Shown: positions 1-8,536 of the stretch, piece by piece
How positions within the stretch are numbered: the stretch's first letter is position 1
Layout of the letters: every line of letters starts with the position of its first letter
DNA from: Myxococcota bacterium
Lineage (GTDB): Bacteria; Myxococcota_A; UBA796; CAJQPC01
Assembly: GCA_023150845.1 (NCBI GenBank)
Contig: JAKLKD010000028.1
Span: 1 to 41,478, forward strand
Length of the DNA: 41,478 nucleotides
Direction of reading: 5' to 3'
Program-made: the position numbers and the translations under genes
Notes under the pieces: model-generated
Database searches by the model: none
Seen by the model: the letters and a program-made list of their open reading frames with translations, nothing else
Told to the model about the DNA's origin: nothing

Positions 1-253
1 GGGCCGTGATCCGACGCACGGGGTGCTCTGGACGTTCCGCGAGGGCCGTGATCCGATCCACGGGGTGCTCTGGACGTGCCGGGAAGGCCGTGATCCGATC
101 CACGGGGTGCTCTGGACGTTCCGCGAGGGCCGTGATCCGATCCACGGGGTGCTCTGGACGTGCCGAACAGGCCGTGATCCGACGCACGGGGTGTTCCGGA
201 CGTTCCCGAGAGGCCGTGATCTGACGCACGGGGTGTTGGGGACGCGCCGCGAG
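1..253. repeat. 42-bp tandem repeat, about six copies, cut by the window edge
   Basis: The anchor GGCCGTGATC recurs at positions 2, 44, 86, 128, 170 and (as GGCCGTGATCT) 212, exactly 42 bp apart. Units are highly similar, and the core GCACGGGGTG or CCACGGGGTG lies about 14 bp inside each. Units 1 and 3 end alike (TTCCGCGAG) and units 2 and 4 share a different ending (TGCCG..A), which suggests an 84-bp higher-order unit. The last two copies are more diverged. Because 42 is divisible by three, the repeat reads open in several frames on both strands, so openness is not evidence of coding. It lies just past the stop of the minus-strand gene ending at 279 and continues past the left edge, so its full size and role are unknown. 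Confidence 0.9.
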
Positions 254-278
254 GGGCCTCGTCCCCCTCAGCCGTGGC

Positions 279-2204
279 TCAACGCCTGGCCAAGGTCCCC
301 GGATCCGTCAACACGCCGGTCACCGCGCTCGCCGCGGCCACGGCCGGGCTCACGAGGTACACCGGGCCGGGGGCGCCCATACGCCGGGCGAAGTTGCGGT
401 TCGTCGTGCTCGCCGTCGTCTCCCCGGGCAGGGGGATGCCGGGGCCGTTGCCGATGCAGGAGCCGCAGCCGGGCTCGGACACCACGGCGCCGAGCTCACG
501 GAAGAGGTCGAGGAGGCCCTCAGCCTCGGCGGCGGTCGCCACGTCGGCGCTGGACGGGGTCACGGTCACCCGCACGCCCTCGTGGAGCTTACGGCCGCGC
601 AGCACGGCGGCGGCGGCGCGCAGGTCGGCCAAGGAGCCGCCGGTGCAGGACGCGATCACGACGTTGTGCACGGCGACGGCGGTGTGGTCGGCCAGGGCCG
701 CGCGGTTGCGGGAGTCGCCGGGGGTGGCCACGGTGAGCGGCACCGTCGCGAGGTCCACACGGATCACACGCTCGTAGGTCGCGCCCTCGTCGGGGTGCAC
801 GAGCTGGTCGGTCACGTCGATCCCGCGGCGGTCCCGCAAGAAGTCGATGATGGGCTTACAAGGCGCCACCACGCCGGTCATGAGGCCGCCCTCGACGGTC
901 ATGTTGGTGAGCACGCTCAGCTCGTCTACGCTCCACTGGTCGAGGCCGGGCCCGGCGAGCTCGATCACGCAGGTGTCCGTGGGGCTGGAGCGCCACTGCT
1001 CCTCGCGGAAGTAGGGGTCGCCGATGAGGTGCAGGATGAGATCCTTGGGCGAGAGCACGCCCTGGGCGTCGCCGTGGACCTCGATACGCACCACCTTCGG
1101 CACGGTCACGGGGATGAGGCCCGTGCGCAGGGCGAAGGCCATGGCGGTGGAGCCCACGCCGAAGGCGAAGGCGTTCAGCACGCCCGCCGTGGGGGTGTGG
1201 GAGTCGGTGATGGCGATGATGTCGCCGGGCAAGGCGTAGTCCTCGACGACGAGGCGGTGGCAGACGCCGGGCTTGTAGGGGCGGCCCGGGCCGTGCAGGC
1301 GCACGCCAAAACGTTCGCAGGCCTCGACCATCTCTCGGGTGAGCTGCATCGCCGGGGCCAGCCGGGCGCGCTTCACGCCCTCGGGCACCGTGGCGTGGTC
1401 AATCAGGACGAAGTGGTCCTCAAAGGCCGCGATCTGCTCGGGGTTCACCAGCGGCGCGTCGCCGTAGGCCTCGCCGTAGAGCGCCATGACCATGCCCGCG
1501 GTGTACTCGTGCATGCCGCGGAACGCCGCCCGGCAGAGCACCTGATCGCCGGGGTTCACCGAGGCGAGGCCTTCAGGCTGGCCCGCGCCGGTCCAGGCGC
1601 GCTGGGCGATGAGCTTCTCGACGACGTTCATCGGCTTGGCCGACCGGGCGACCTCATAGGCCGGGCCTAGCTCGCCGCGCAGGAGCTTCGCGCCGTAGGC
1701 CAAGAGCCCACCCTCGGCGGCCACGGCGCGGAAGAACGGCGGCAGCTCGGCGAACAAGGAGCGCACGTCGAGCTCCTCACCGGCCTCCAGCCGCGCGAGC
1801 ACGGCGCGGTCCGTGGTGAACGGCACGCCGCCATACACCATGTTCTCCTGGAAGATGCGCTGGAACGAGTCGGCCACGACGAGCTGGATGCCCGCGCCTT
1901 GGTGCGCCACGACGGCCACCTCGCGGGAGGAGCCCGAGCCGTAGGCGTCGCCGCCGACGATCACCTGAAAGCCGCCGTTGCGCACGTCCTCGTAGCGCAC
2001 GACGTCCTGGAAGTTCTCCAAGAACCAGGGCCCGAGGATCTCCCCGGTGTAGCCCAAGGTGCAGGCCTGCCCGGAGATCATCGCGTCGGTGTTGACGCCG
2101 TACACATAGGCCGCGCCCTCCACGGACACCGTCGCGCCGTCGAGCTGGGCGCGGAGGAGGCTGGGGTCTTCGACGAGGTGCAGGACACGTCCGGTGAGCT
2201 TCAT
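279..2204 (-). CDS. Single-chain aconitase-family hydro-lyase (LeuD-like domain fused ahead of LeuC-like domain)
   Basis: The protein has 641 residues. Residues 1 to about 180 resemble the LeuD swivel domain, with the substrate loop GSGSSRE at 89-95. Residues from about 190 onward match the LeuC/aconitase catalytic part: TDSHTP at 333-338, the [4Fe-4S] ligand cysteines C520 (in ASCTGGS), C580 and C583 (in GCGSC), and TNRNFARRMG near 601. It should isomerise a hydroxy-acid such as isopropylmalate, homocitrate or citrate; the substrate cannot be read from sequence. Domain order is swivel first, unlike AcnA (swivel last) but like AcnB without its HEAT part. The start ATG at 2204 overlaps the thiD stop as ATGA, so the two are translationally coupled. 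The frame stays open upstream through thiD, but that part is low-complexity shadow sequence. The call as an aconitase superfamily enzyme is firm; the choice of LeuCD over aconitase is not. Confidence 0.9.
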   Translation of the reverse strand: MKLTGRVLHLVEDPSLLRAQLDGATVSVEGAAYVYGVNTDAMISGQACTLGYTGEILGPWFLENFQDVVRYEDVRNGGFQVIVGGDAYGSGSSREVAVVAHQGAGIQLVVADSFQRIFQENMVYGGVPFTTDRAVLARLEAGEELDVRSLFAELPPFFRAVAAEGGLLAYGAKLLRGELGPAYEVARSAKPMNVVEKLIAQRAWTGAGQPEGLASVNPGDQVLCRAAFRGMHEYTAGMVMALYGEAYGDAPLVNPEQIAAFEDHFVLIDHATVPEGVKRARLAPAMQLTREMVEACERFGVRLHGPGRPYKPGVCHRLVVEDYALPGDIIAITDSHTPTAGVLNAFAFGVGSTAMAFALRTGLIPVTVPKVVRIEVHGDAQGVLSPKDLILHLIGDPYFREEQWRSSPTDTCVIELAGPGLDQWSVDELSVLTNMTVEGGLMTGVVAPCKPIIDFLRDRRGIDVTDQLVHPDEGATYERVIRVDLATVPLTVATPGDSRNRAALADHTAVAVHNVVIASCTGGSLADLRAAAAVLRGRKLHEGVRVTVTPSSADVATAAEAEGLLDLFRELGAVVSEPGCGSCIGNGPGIPLPGETTASTTNRNFARRMGAPGPVYLVSPAVAAASAVTGVLTDPGTLARR

Positions 2205-2971
2205 GAGGTGGGTTTCCTGAGGCCGACGAGGCCATGGAGGAGGGGGCCGTGCCCGGCGCCGAGGCCGTGATCGGCGCTGGCGGCGATGAGCTGGGCGAGG
2301 TGGTCTAAGCCGTAAGCGACGGCGGCGTCCAGGGGATCCCCCAGGGCCAGGCGCGCCGCGATGGCCGCGGACAGGGTGCAGCCCGTGCCGTGGGTGTTGC
2401 GGGTCTTGATCCGAGGATGCCGCCAGACGCGCGGGGTGACGCCGGGGGCGTAGAGCGTGTCGATCACCTCGGGGCCCTCGCCGTGCCCGCCCTTCACGAG
2501 CACGGGGATGGTCGCCCGGGCCAAGAAGGTGTCGCCGCCGAGCACCGCCAGCTCGGGGAGGTTCGGCGTGATGAGCGCGCAGCGCGGCGCCAGCACGTCC
2601 CGGAGCGCGCCGACGGCGTCCGGGTCCAAGAGCACGTCGCCGGAGGTCGCCACCATCACCGGGTCGAGCACGACGGGGCCCGCGTAGTCGGAGAGGGCCT
2701 CGGTGACGGCCAAGACGAGCTCCGCCGTCGCCAACATCCCGATCTTGACCGCGGCTGGCGGCAGGTCGGTGAGCACCGCGTGGAGCTGCGCCTTCACGAC
2801 GTCGATCGGCACCGGGTGAACCGCGCTCACGCCCCGTGTGTTCTGCGCTGTGATCGCGGTCAGGGCGGAGGTACCGAAGACCCCGAGGCTCAAGAAGGTC
2901 TTGAGGTCCGCCTGGATCCCGGCGCCGCCGCCGGAGTCGGAGCCAGCGATGGTCAACGCGACGCGGAGCAT
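2201..2971 (-). CDS. thiD: Hydroxymethylpyrimidine/phosphomethylpyrimidine kinase ThiD
   Basis: This 256-residue protein is the usual length for ThiD, the cytoplasmic enzyme that phosphorylates HMP and then HMP-P in thiamine biosynthesis. The N-terminus [20 protein letters not shown] is the family signature. [10 protein letters not shown] in the middle and the anion-hole/catalytic segment [13 protein letters not shown] near the C-terminus are also present. The ATG is preceded by GAGG at a short distance on the minus strand. It is the first gene of a two-gene unit with the hydro-lyase at 279-2204 (4-bp overlap). No other thi gene and no TPP riboswitch is visible upstream in the 159-bp gap, so regulation is unknown. 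Confidence 0.95.
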   Translation of the reverse strand: MLRVALTIAGSDSGGGAGIQADLKTFLSLGVFGTSALTAITAQNTRGVSAVHPVPIDVVKAQLHAVLTDLPPAAVKIGMLATAELVLAVTEALSDYAGPVVLDPVMVATSGDVLLDPDAVGALRDVLAPRCALITPNLPELAVLGGDTFLARATIPVLVKGGHGEGPEVIDTLYAPGVTPRVWRHPRIKTRNTHGTGCTLSAAIAARLALGDPLDAAVAYGLDHLAQLIAASADHGLGAGHGPLLHGLVGLRKPTS

Positions 2972-3130
2972 TGAACCTCAAAGCCGCCAAGGACGGGGCC
3001 ACGCGCGGCGGGCTGGGGTAGACTGAGGGGTGAGCGGAGGACCGTCGTGACGCGGTCAACCGGATCCGTCCAGATAACCTGTGCTGGCCGTCGGCGCTCG
3101 CTCCGTTGACGGCGACCTGTGGAGGAGACC

Positions 3131-4027
3131 ATGCGACCCTGGAAGGCTCTTTTGTTCATGCTCGCGGGCTGCCTGCCGGAGCTCCCGTCTGAAGACAAGG
3201 ACGGCGTCGAGGACTCCGTGCCCCAGTGCATCACCTTCACCGACGCCGACGGCGACGGCTACGGCGATCCCAACAACCCCGTGACCTCCGCCTGTGAAGA
3301 CGGCGTGCCGTCCGGGGCCGTCGAGGACAACACCGACTGCGACGACGCCGTCGCCGACGTGAACCCCGCCGGCACCGAGCGCTGCGATGGCGTCGACAAC
3401 AACTGCGACGGCGCCACGGACGGGGACGACGCCGTCGACCGCGCCACCTGGTACCTCGACGGCGACGGCGACGGCTACGGCCTGGAGTCGGACAGCGTCT
3501 TGGCCTGCGATCAGCCCGAGGGCCGCGTCAACCGCAGCCTGGACTGTGACGACAGCGACGTGGGCGTGAACCCCGAGGCCGTCGAGGTCTGCGACGAGGT
3601 CGATCAGAACTGCGACGGCACCGTCGACAACGACGCCAGCGACGCGCCGACCTTCTACGCCGACAACGACCGCGACGGCTTCGGCGACCCGACCGACTCC
3701 CTGCGCGTCTGCTCGGCGCCGACGGGCTACGTCAGCGACAACACCGACTGCTACGACAAGAACGACGACGTGCGGCCGGACCAGACCGAGTACTTCCCCA
3801 CGGAGCGGGGGGACGGCTCCTTCGACTACAACTGCGACGAGGCCATCGTGCGCCGGACCACGGCGTATGGCTTGTGCAGCGCGCTCTGCCTGCTCACCCA
3901 AGAGGGCTGGGCGGACTCGCCCACCCCGGACTGCGGCGAGACGGACGACTACGTCGAGGGCTGCAAGAAGACCTCACCGACGACCTGCGAGGAGGTCATC
4001 CGCGACGAGACCATGAGCTGCATCTGA
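3131..4027 (+). CDS. Lipoprotein with MopE-type metal-binding repeats
   Basis: The protein has 298 residues. It starts at the ATG with a perfect upstream GGAGGAG (3121-3127); an in-frame GTG at 3119 is rejected because it overlaps that site. A signal peptide ends in the lipobox FMLAGC (Cys14). The body holds about four copies of a unit in the style Y-x-D-x-D-x-D-G-x-G, then D-C-D-D, then E-x-C-D-x-x-D-x-x-C-D-G, the pattern of the putative metal-binding MopE repeat family (calcium or copper type). The tail from about residue 215 has extra cysteines and a different composition. It is probably an exported surface lipoprotein; the ligand and role are unknown. It is convergent with the regulator at 4044, only 16 bp away. 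Confidence 0.85.
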   Translation: MRPWKALLFMLAGCLPELPSEDKDGVEDSVPQCITFTDADGDGYGDPNNPVTSACEDGVPSGAVEDNTDCDDAVADVNPAGTERCDGVDNNCDGATDGDDAVDRATWYLDGDGDGYGLESDSVLACDQPEGRVNRSLDCDDSDVGVNPEAVEVCDEVDQNCDGTVDNDASDAPTFYADNDRDGFGDPTDSLRVCSAPTGYVSDNTDCYDKNDDVRPDQTEYFPTERGDGSFDYNCDEAIVRRTTAYGLCSALCLLTQEGWADSPTPDCGETDDYVEGCKKTSPTTCEEVIRDETMSCI

Positions 4028-4043
4028 GCTCGCTGGCCGCGGC

Positions 4044-5618
4044 TCAGCCCTCCGGGGGTCGGCTGAGCCGCTGCTGAACCTGCTCCAGGAGCTCCTGAGC
4101 CTCGGCGTTGCCCGCGCCTTCGGGGCGGCTCAAGAGGCGCATGAGCCGCGCCCGGGCCCGGCTGAGGCGCTGGGCGTGGGCCTCCACCGTCGCCAGCCAG
4201 AGCTGGGTCGAGGCGAGGCGCTCGTCGAAGGACTCGGCGAGCTCCAGGAGCTCCAGGGACTCCTCCACCCGGGAGGGGCCCCGCGCTTGGTCGTTGAAGA
4301 TCGCCCAGCCGAGGTGGGCCATGAAGTCGGCGCGGTCGATGACGGCGTTGTGGGCGGTGCGGAAGGCGCGCACGGCGTCCGGCCAGCGGCGTTTGCTCAT
4401 CGCGTCGAGGCCCGCGCGCCAGGCCCGCTCGGTGTTGTCCTCGGGCGGCGGCGCGGCGGGGGGCAAGGCGGGGCGCTCGCCGACCTCGGTGGCGGCGTCG
4501 GCGATGCGGCGCAGGATCTCCTCGGCGAGGGCGTGGCACTCCTCGCTGAGCCCAGGATCCCGCTGGAGCTGGCCGTAGCGGGCGCGCATCCGGGCGGCGG
4601 CCTCGGCCACCTTCGCCGGGTCGCTCGTCGGGGGCAGGCCGAGCACGGTCCAGGCGTCCTCGGTGGCCAGGCGGTCACGCTCCCGGCGTAGGCGCCGCAG
4701 GGTGAGCAGGGCCTCGGTGCCCGCCGCCGCCTTCACCCGCTGCTGCACGAGGCCCAGCGCGGTGAGGGCGCCGAGGTCCGGGCCGATCTCGCTGAGGGAG
4801 GTGCGCTGGGCGGCGCAGAGCGCCTTCAGCTCGACGACGCCGTCGGCGGCTTGGAGCGTCCGCGCCGTGGCGGGCTTGAGGGGCAGCTCCGCGAGGCGCT
4901 CTTGGTGGCTCGGCGGCTCCAGGACGGCCTGGGGGTTGGGCTCGACCTCAGCGACGGCCAGGGCCGCCCGCCACATCGCCGCCGCCAGGGCCGTGGGGTC
5001 CCCGGCGCCTACAACATCACCCCGGCGAAAGGAGATCTCGACGCCGTCGCGCAGGATGTCCTCGATGAGGGCCTGGCTCTCGGCGTCGGCGGCGGCGCCT
5101 TTGCAGAACCGCGCCACGAGGCCCTGGAGTGAGGTCGCCGTGCCGCTCTCCCGGTCGCGCCAGACCCGGCCCAGGGCCCGCAGGGTGTCGGCGTGGGGGC
5201 GGCGCCCGAACATCGAGGCGGCGTCGGCGGGTGCGTCGGCGAGGCTCGCCTTCACGACGGCGGGCAGGTCGAGGATCGAGAACGGCCGCCGCAGCACCCG
5301 CCCCACGGCGTAGCGGCGCACGGCCTTCTTGAGCTCACGGTCGTCGTCCTCTTCGGGCTGGCCCGCGGTGAGCACGATCACCGCGCCGGGGCTCGCCGGG
5401 CGGAACAGCTCCATGAACCGGCTGGCCTCACCTTGGGGCATGTCCCAGCGCACGATGGCCACGGCGGGAGGGGCCGCCCGGGCCGACGCCATGGCCGTCA
5501 GTGCGGTGTCCGCGGCGCGCACCTCAAAGCCTTGGGGCCGGAGCACATCACGCATCACCCGCGCCAGCTCTGGCTGATCGTCCAAGATGAGGATACGCAG
5601 CGGGGTGATGACCGACAT
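4044..5618 (-). CDS. Regulatory protein: degenerate receiver, DUF4388/PATAN-like region, J-like domain, TPRs
   Basis: The protein has 524 residues. Residues 8-125 look like a CheY-type receiver with the acidic pair D13-D14, the Thr at 84 (IVLTAG) and a final RRPF. The phospho-acceptor position 44 residues after D13 is Arg57 (in VRWDMP) instead of Asp, and the usual Lys before Pro is Arg111, so it is probably not phosphorylated. Residues of about 165-260 (GVEISFRRGDVVGAG) resemble the DUF4388/PATAN domain. Residues of about 320-385 (AWTVLGLPPTSDPAKV) resemble a J-domain without an obvious HPD. The C-terminus is TPR-like. Such combinations are known from myxobacterial signalling proteins. It is divergent from pabB across 51 bp. 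The middle-domain calls are by pattern only. Confidence 0.8.
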   Translation of the reverse strand: MSVITPLRILILDDQPELARVMRDVLRPQGFEVRAADTALTAMASARAAPPAVAIVRWDMPQGEASRFMELFRPASPGAVIVLTAGQPEEDDDRELKKAVRRYAVGRVLRRPFSILDLPAVVKASLADAPADAASMFGRRPHADTLRALGRVWRDRESGTATSLQGLVARFCKGAAADAESQALIEDILRDGVEISFRRGDVVGAGDPTALAAAMWRAALAVAEVEPNPQAVLEPPSHQERLAELPLKPATARTLQAADGVVELKALCAAQRTSLSEIGPDLGALTALGLVQQRVKAAAGTEALLTLRRLRRERDRLATEDAWTVLGLPPTSDPAKVAEAAARMRARYGQLQRDPGLSEECHALAEEILRRIADAATEVGERPALPPAAPPPEDNTERAWRAGLDAMSKRRWPDAVRAFRTAHNAVIDRADFMAHLGWAIFNDQARGPSRVEESLELLELAESFDERLASTQLWLATVEAHAQRLSRARARLMRLLSRPEGAGNAEAQELLEQVQQRLSRPPEG

Positions 5619-5669
5619 CGTGTCGTGCTCCTCGGCCGATCCCGGCCGGGTTCACGGGTGGACCCTACG

Positions 5670-6962
5670 GTGAACCTGCGAGAATTTACATCATTTCGTG
5701 GCCTCTCAGCGTCCGCCGTCGCCGAGGTGCTCCGGGACGAGCCCATGAGCCTGTGGTTTGACGCCGGGCCCGCGGGACGCGCGGTGCTGTGCTGGGGCGC
5801 GCAGGCGGTCATCCGCCCCGGGCCGGGCTGGCTCGACGCGGCGCGGGCGGCGCTCAGCGGTGAGCCGCCCCCGGCGGGGCTCCCCTTCGCGGGCGGGCTC
5901 GCCGGGTTCATCGGCTACGAGGCCGGGCGCTTCACCGAGGTCCAGCCGAGCCCGCGGCCCGACCCGGACGGAGACTGGCCGGACGGGGACGGGGCCTTGG
6001 GGTGCTACGAGGGCGCGGTGACGATCGAGGCCGACGGGCGGGTGCTCGCCGCGGGCAGCGACGCCTTCTTGGCCGAGGCCGCGCGGGTGCTGCGCCTCGC
6101 CCAGTCCGCCGGGGCGCCGCCACATCCGCCGCCGGGGCGCGCGGCGCTGCTCGGGGAGGGGGACGCCGAGACCTACCGGGCGGGGGTCCGGGAGATCCTC
6201 GACCAGATCGCCGCCGGGTCGCTCTACCAGGTGAACCTCGCCCGGCGCCTGAGATTTGGCGGCGTCGGCGCGGGGCTCGACGCCTACCGCCGCGCCCGGG
6301 CGCTCAACCCGGCGCCCTTCGGCGGCTGGGGGCGCCTCGGGGAGCTGACCCTCTGCTCCCTCTCGCCGGAGCTCTACCTGCGGGTGCGCGGCGGCGAGGT
6401 GGAGAGCCGGCCGATCAAGGGCACACGCCCCTTGGGCGCGACGGCGGCGGAGACGGCGGCGCTCATGGCGGAGCTAGACGCCGACCCCAAGGAGCGCGCC
6501 GAGCTGACCATGATCGTCGACCTCGTTCGGAACGACCTCGGCCGGGTCTGCGCCCCGGGCTCCGTGCGCGCCGGGCCTCGGCAGCTCAGCGCCTTGCCGA
6601 CGCTCTCCCACGCCGCCCAGTCGGTCTACGGCCAGCTTCGGCCCGACGCCGACACCCTGGACCTCCTCGCCGCGAGCTTCCCGCCGGGGAGCGTCACCGG
6701 GGCCCCCAAGGTCGCGGCCATGGCGACGATTCACGCCCTGGAGGAGCAGCCGCGGGGCGCCTACTGCGGCGCGTGGGGCTTCATCACGGGCGACGGCGAC
6801 GCCGAGCTCGCCGTGGCGATCCGCGTGGCCCAGCTCTGCGGCGATGAGGCCCGGGTCCACGTCGGCTGCGGCGTCGTCGCCGACTCCGATCCCCACCGGG
6901 AGCTCGACGAGACCACGCTCAAGGCCCGGGCCTGGCGTCAGGCCTTGACCGGCGTGTCTTGA
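5670..6962 (+). CDS. pabB: Aminodeoxychorismate synthase component I (PabB)
   Basis: This chorismate-binding enzyme of about 430 residues aminates chorismate to aminodeoxychorismate for folate synthesis, with a glutaminase partner not seen here. Motifs in order are ESRPIKGTRPLG, MIVDLVRNDLGRVC, PPGSVTGAPKVAAM, GAYCGAWGF and GCGVVADSDP. The Lys in PIKGT is typical of PabB; anthranilate synthase TrpE has Ala there. I chose the GTG at 5670, with GGTGGA seven bases upstream, because it restores the N-terminal FRGLSASAVAEVL segment common in the family. The ATG at 5745 is an alternative. The frame is open further upstream, but there it lies antisense to the regulator gene. It ends 11 bp from the convergent mlaF. 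Confidence 0.88.
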   Translation: MNLREFTSFRGLSASAVAEVLRDEPMSLWFDAGPAGRAVLCWGAQAVIRPGPGWLDAARAALSGEPPPAGLPFAGGLAGFIGYEAGRFTEVQPSPRPDPDGDWPDGDGALGCYEGAVTIEADGRVLAAGSDAFLAEAARVLRLAQSAGAPPHPPPGRAALLGEGDAETYRAGVREILDQIAAGSLYQVNLARRLRFGGVGAGLDAYRRARALNPAPFGGWGRLGELTLCSLSPELYLRVRGGEVESRPIKGTRPLGATAAETAALMAELDADPKERAELTMIVDLVRNDLGRVCAPGSVRAGPRQLSALPTLSHAAQSVYGQLRPDADTLDLLAASFPPGSVTGAPKVAAMATIHALEEQPRGAYCGAWGFITGDGDAELAVAIRVAQLCGDEARVHVGCGVVADSDPHRELDETTLKARAWRQALTGVS

Positions 6963-6973
6963 ACGAGCGCCGC

Positions 6974-7771
6974 TCAGTCCTCGGTGCCCTCGGCCTCTAA
7001 GGTGCCGCGGCCGCCCTGCACAAACTCCCGCAGCGGGCCGAAGTCCGTGGCGAGGGCCTCCTCCTTCGTGCCCGTCCAGTCCATGCGCCGGTCGTACAAG
7101 AAGGCGATGCGGTCGGTGACGGTGAAGCAGGAGTCCATGTCGTGGGTGACGACGATGCTCGTCACGTTCAGGCGCCGCTGGAGCCGCAGGATGAGCCCGT
7201 TGATGCGCCGGACGTTGATCGGGTCGAGGCCGGTCGTGGGCTCGTCGTAGAGGATGACGTCGGGCTGGATCGCGATGGCCCGGGCGAGGCCCACACGCTT
7301 CTTCATGCCGCCGGAGAGCTCCGAGGGCTTGAGGTGCTGAATGCCCGGCATGCCCACCATGTCCAGCACCTCCTCGACGCGCTGGTCCATCTGCTCCCGG
7401 GTGCCCCACTTGTGCTCGACGAGGGGGTACTTGATGTTCTGGGCGACGGTCAAGGAGTCGAAGAGCGCCGCGCCCTGGAAGAGCATCGCGATGCGGCGGC
7501 GCAGGCCCAAGAGCTTCGCCTCGGGCATCGTCGTGACCTCCTCCCCGAAGGCCGTGATGCTGCCCGAGTCGGCCTGCAGCAGCCGGATGAGCATCTTGAG
7601 CATCACCGACTTGCCCTTGCCCGACCCGCCGATGACCGTGAGGGTCTCGCCGCGGTGAACGGTGAGGTTCAAGGGGTCGTAGATGACGTTCGGGCCGAAG
7701 GCCTTCCGCACGTCCTTAAACTGGATGACCACTTCAGGCGGCGCGGGCTGGATCGTCTCGTCGGGCATCAC
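6974..7771 (-). CDS. mlaF: MlaF-type ABC transporter ATPase
   Basis: This 265-residue cytoplasmic ATPase has Walker A GGSGKGKS (48-55), Q-loop MLFQGAALF, signature LSGGMKKRVGLARAIA, Walker B VILYDEPTTGLDP and the H-loop VVTHD. The GMKKR signature and TTGLDP are typical of MlaF/Ttg2A, which power phospholipid transport between the membranes with the permease MlaE. It lies 9 bp downstream of mlaE in the same unit. The family's usual partner MlaD (an MCE domain protein) is not in this cluster; the next gene, pabB, is convergent. The start is the first ATG of an MM pair. Confidence 0.93.
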   Translation of the reverse strand: MMPDETIQPAPPEVVIQFKDVRKAFGPNVIYDPLNLTVHRGETLTVIGGSGKGKSVMLKMLIRLLQADSGSITAFGEEVTTMPEAKLLGLRRRIAMLFQGAALFDSLTVAQNIKYPLVEHKWGTREQMDQRVEEVLDMVGMPGIQHLKPSELSGGMKKRVGLARAIAIQPDVILYDEPTTGLDPINVRRINGLILRLQRRLNVTSIVVTHDMDSCFTVTDRIAFLYDRRMDWTGTKEEALATDFGPLREFVQGGRGTLEAEGTED

Positions 7772-7780
7772 CGCGCCTGG

Positions 7781-8536
7781 CTAAAAGCTCAAGAAGAGCT
7801 TGGTGAGCAGGAAGTTCGAGACGAGCACCGTGATGCTGATCGCGACGACGGTGTCCGTCGTGGACCGGCCGACGCCCTCGGTGCCGCCGCGGGTGTTGAG
7901 CCCGACGTAACATCCGACGATCGCGATGAAGTACCCGAAGAACGTGGCCTTCGCGAGCCCGTGGAGCAGGTCGGCGATCACGAGGGTGTCGAGCACCTGC
8001 TCGATGAAGAAGGTCGCCGTGACGCCGACGTCGGTCATCACGACGAGCATGGCCCCGAAGCAGCCCACAAAGTCCGCCAACAGCGTGAGCAGGGGCAGCA
8101 TGATGATGCAGGCCATCACCCGGGGGGCGACGAGCTTCTCGATGGGGTCGGCGCCTAAGGCGGAGATGGCGTCGACCTGCTCGGTGACGTTCATCGAGCC
8201 GATCTCGGCGGTGAAGCCCGCGCCGACGCGCCCGCCGACGAGCACGGCGGTGAGCGTGGGGCCCAGCTCACGGACGATGCCCAACGACACCATCTTGCCG
8301 GTGTACAAGGACGCGCCGTAGGGCTCCAGGCCGTCGGCGAACTGAATCGCCATGACCGCCCCGGTGAACAGCGCCGTGAGCACGGCGATGGACCAGGAGC
8401 CGATGCCCGCGTGGTCCATCTGGGCGGAGAGCAAGGAGCGATCAACAAACTTGCGGGAGAACACGACGCGGAAGGTGCGCCCGGAGAGGCGGGTCACCGC
8501 GCCGATGTGGCCGAGGAGCTTGATGGCGGCGCTCAT
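7781..8536 (-). CDS. mlaE: MlaE-type ABC permease
   Basis: The protein is a 251-residue integral membrane protein. Hydrophobic segments and the conserved stretch LGPTLTAVLVGGRVGAGFTA, followed by E-I-G-S-M and EQVDAISALGADP, are diagnostic of MlaE/DUF140 permeases. KATFFGYFIAIVGCYVGL and the C-terminal FLLTKLFLSF complete the family pattern. It forms the inner-membrane channel of the MlaFE phospholipid transporter with the adjacent MlaF. The start overlaps the stop of the upstream lipoprotein gene by 4 bp (ATGA), so the two are probably co-translated. Confidence 0.94.
   Translation of the reverse strand: MSAAIKLLGHIGAVTRLSGRTFRVVFSRKFVDRSLLSAQMDHAGIGSWSIAVLTALFTGAVMAIQFADGLEPYGASLYTGKMVSLGIVRELGPTLTAVLVGGRVGAGFTAEIGSMNVTEQVDAISALGADPIEKLVAPRVMACIIMLPLLTLLADFVGCFGAMLVVMTDVGVTATFFIEQVLDTLVIADLLHGLAKATFFGYFIAIVGCYVGLNTRGGTEGVGRSTTDTVVAISITVLVSNFLLTKLFLSF

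Noticed and set aside
1-253. CRISPR array
   Set aside because: Units are directly adjacent with no unique spacers, and no cas gene is present.
2205-3059. An N-terminal extension of the hydro-lyase frame across thiD
   Set aside because: That part translates to Arg/Pro/Gly-rich sequence typical of the wrong frame of a GC-rich gene, while thiD itself is fully recognisable there.
5193-5669. A longer start for pabB
   Set aside because: The upstream part is antisense to the regulator gene and lacks family sequence; the PabB similarity starts near 5670.
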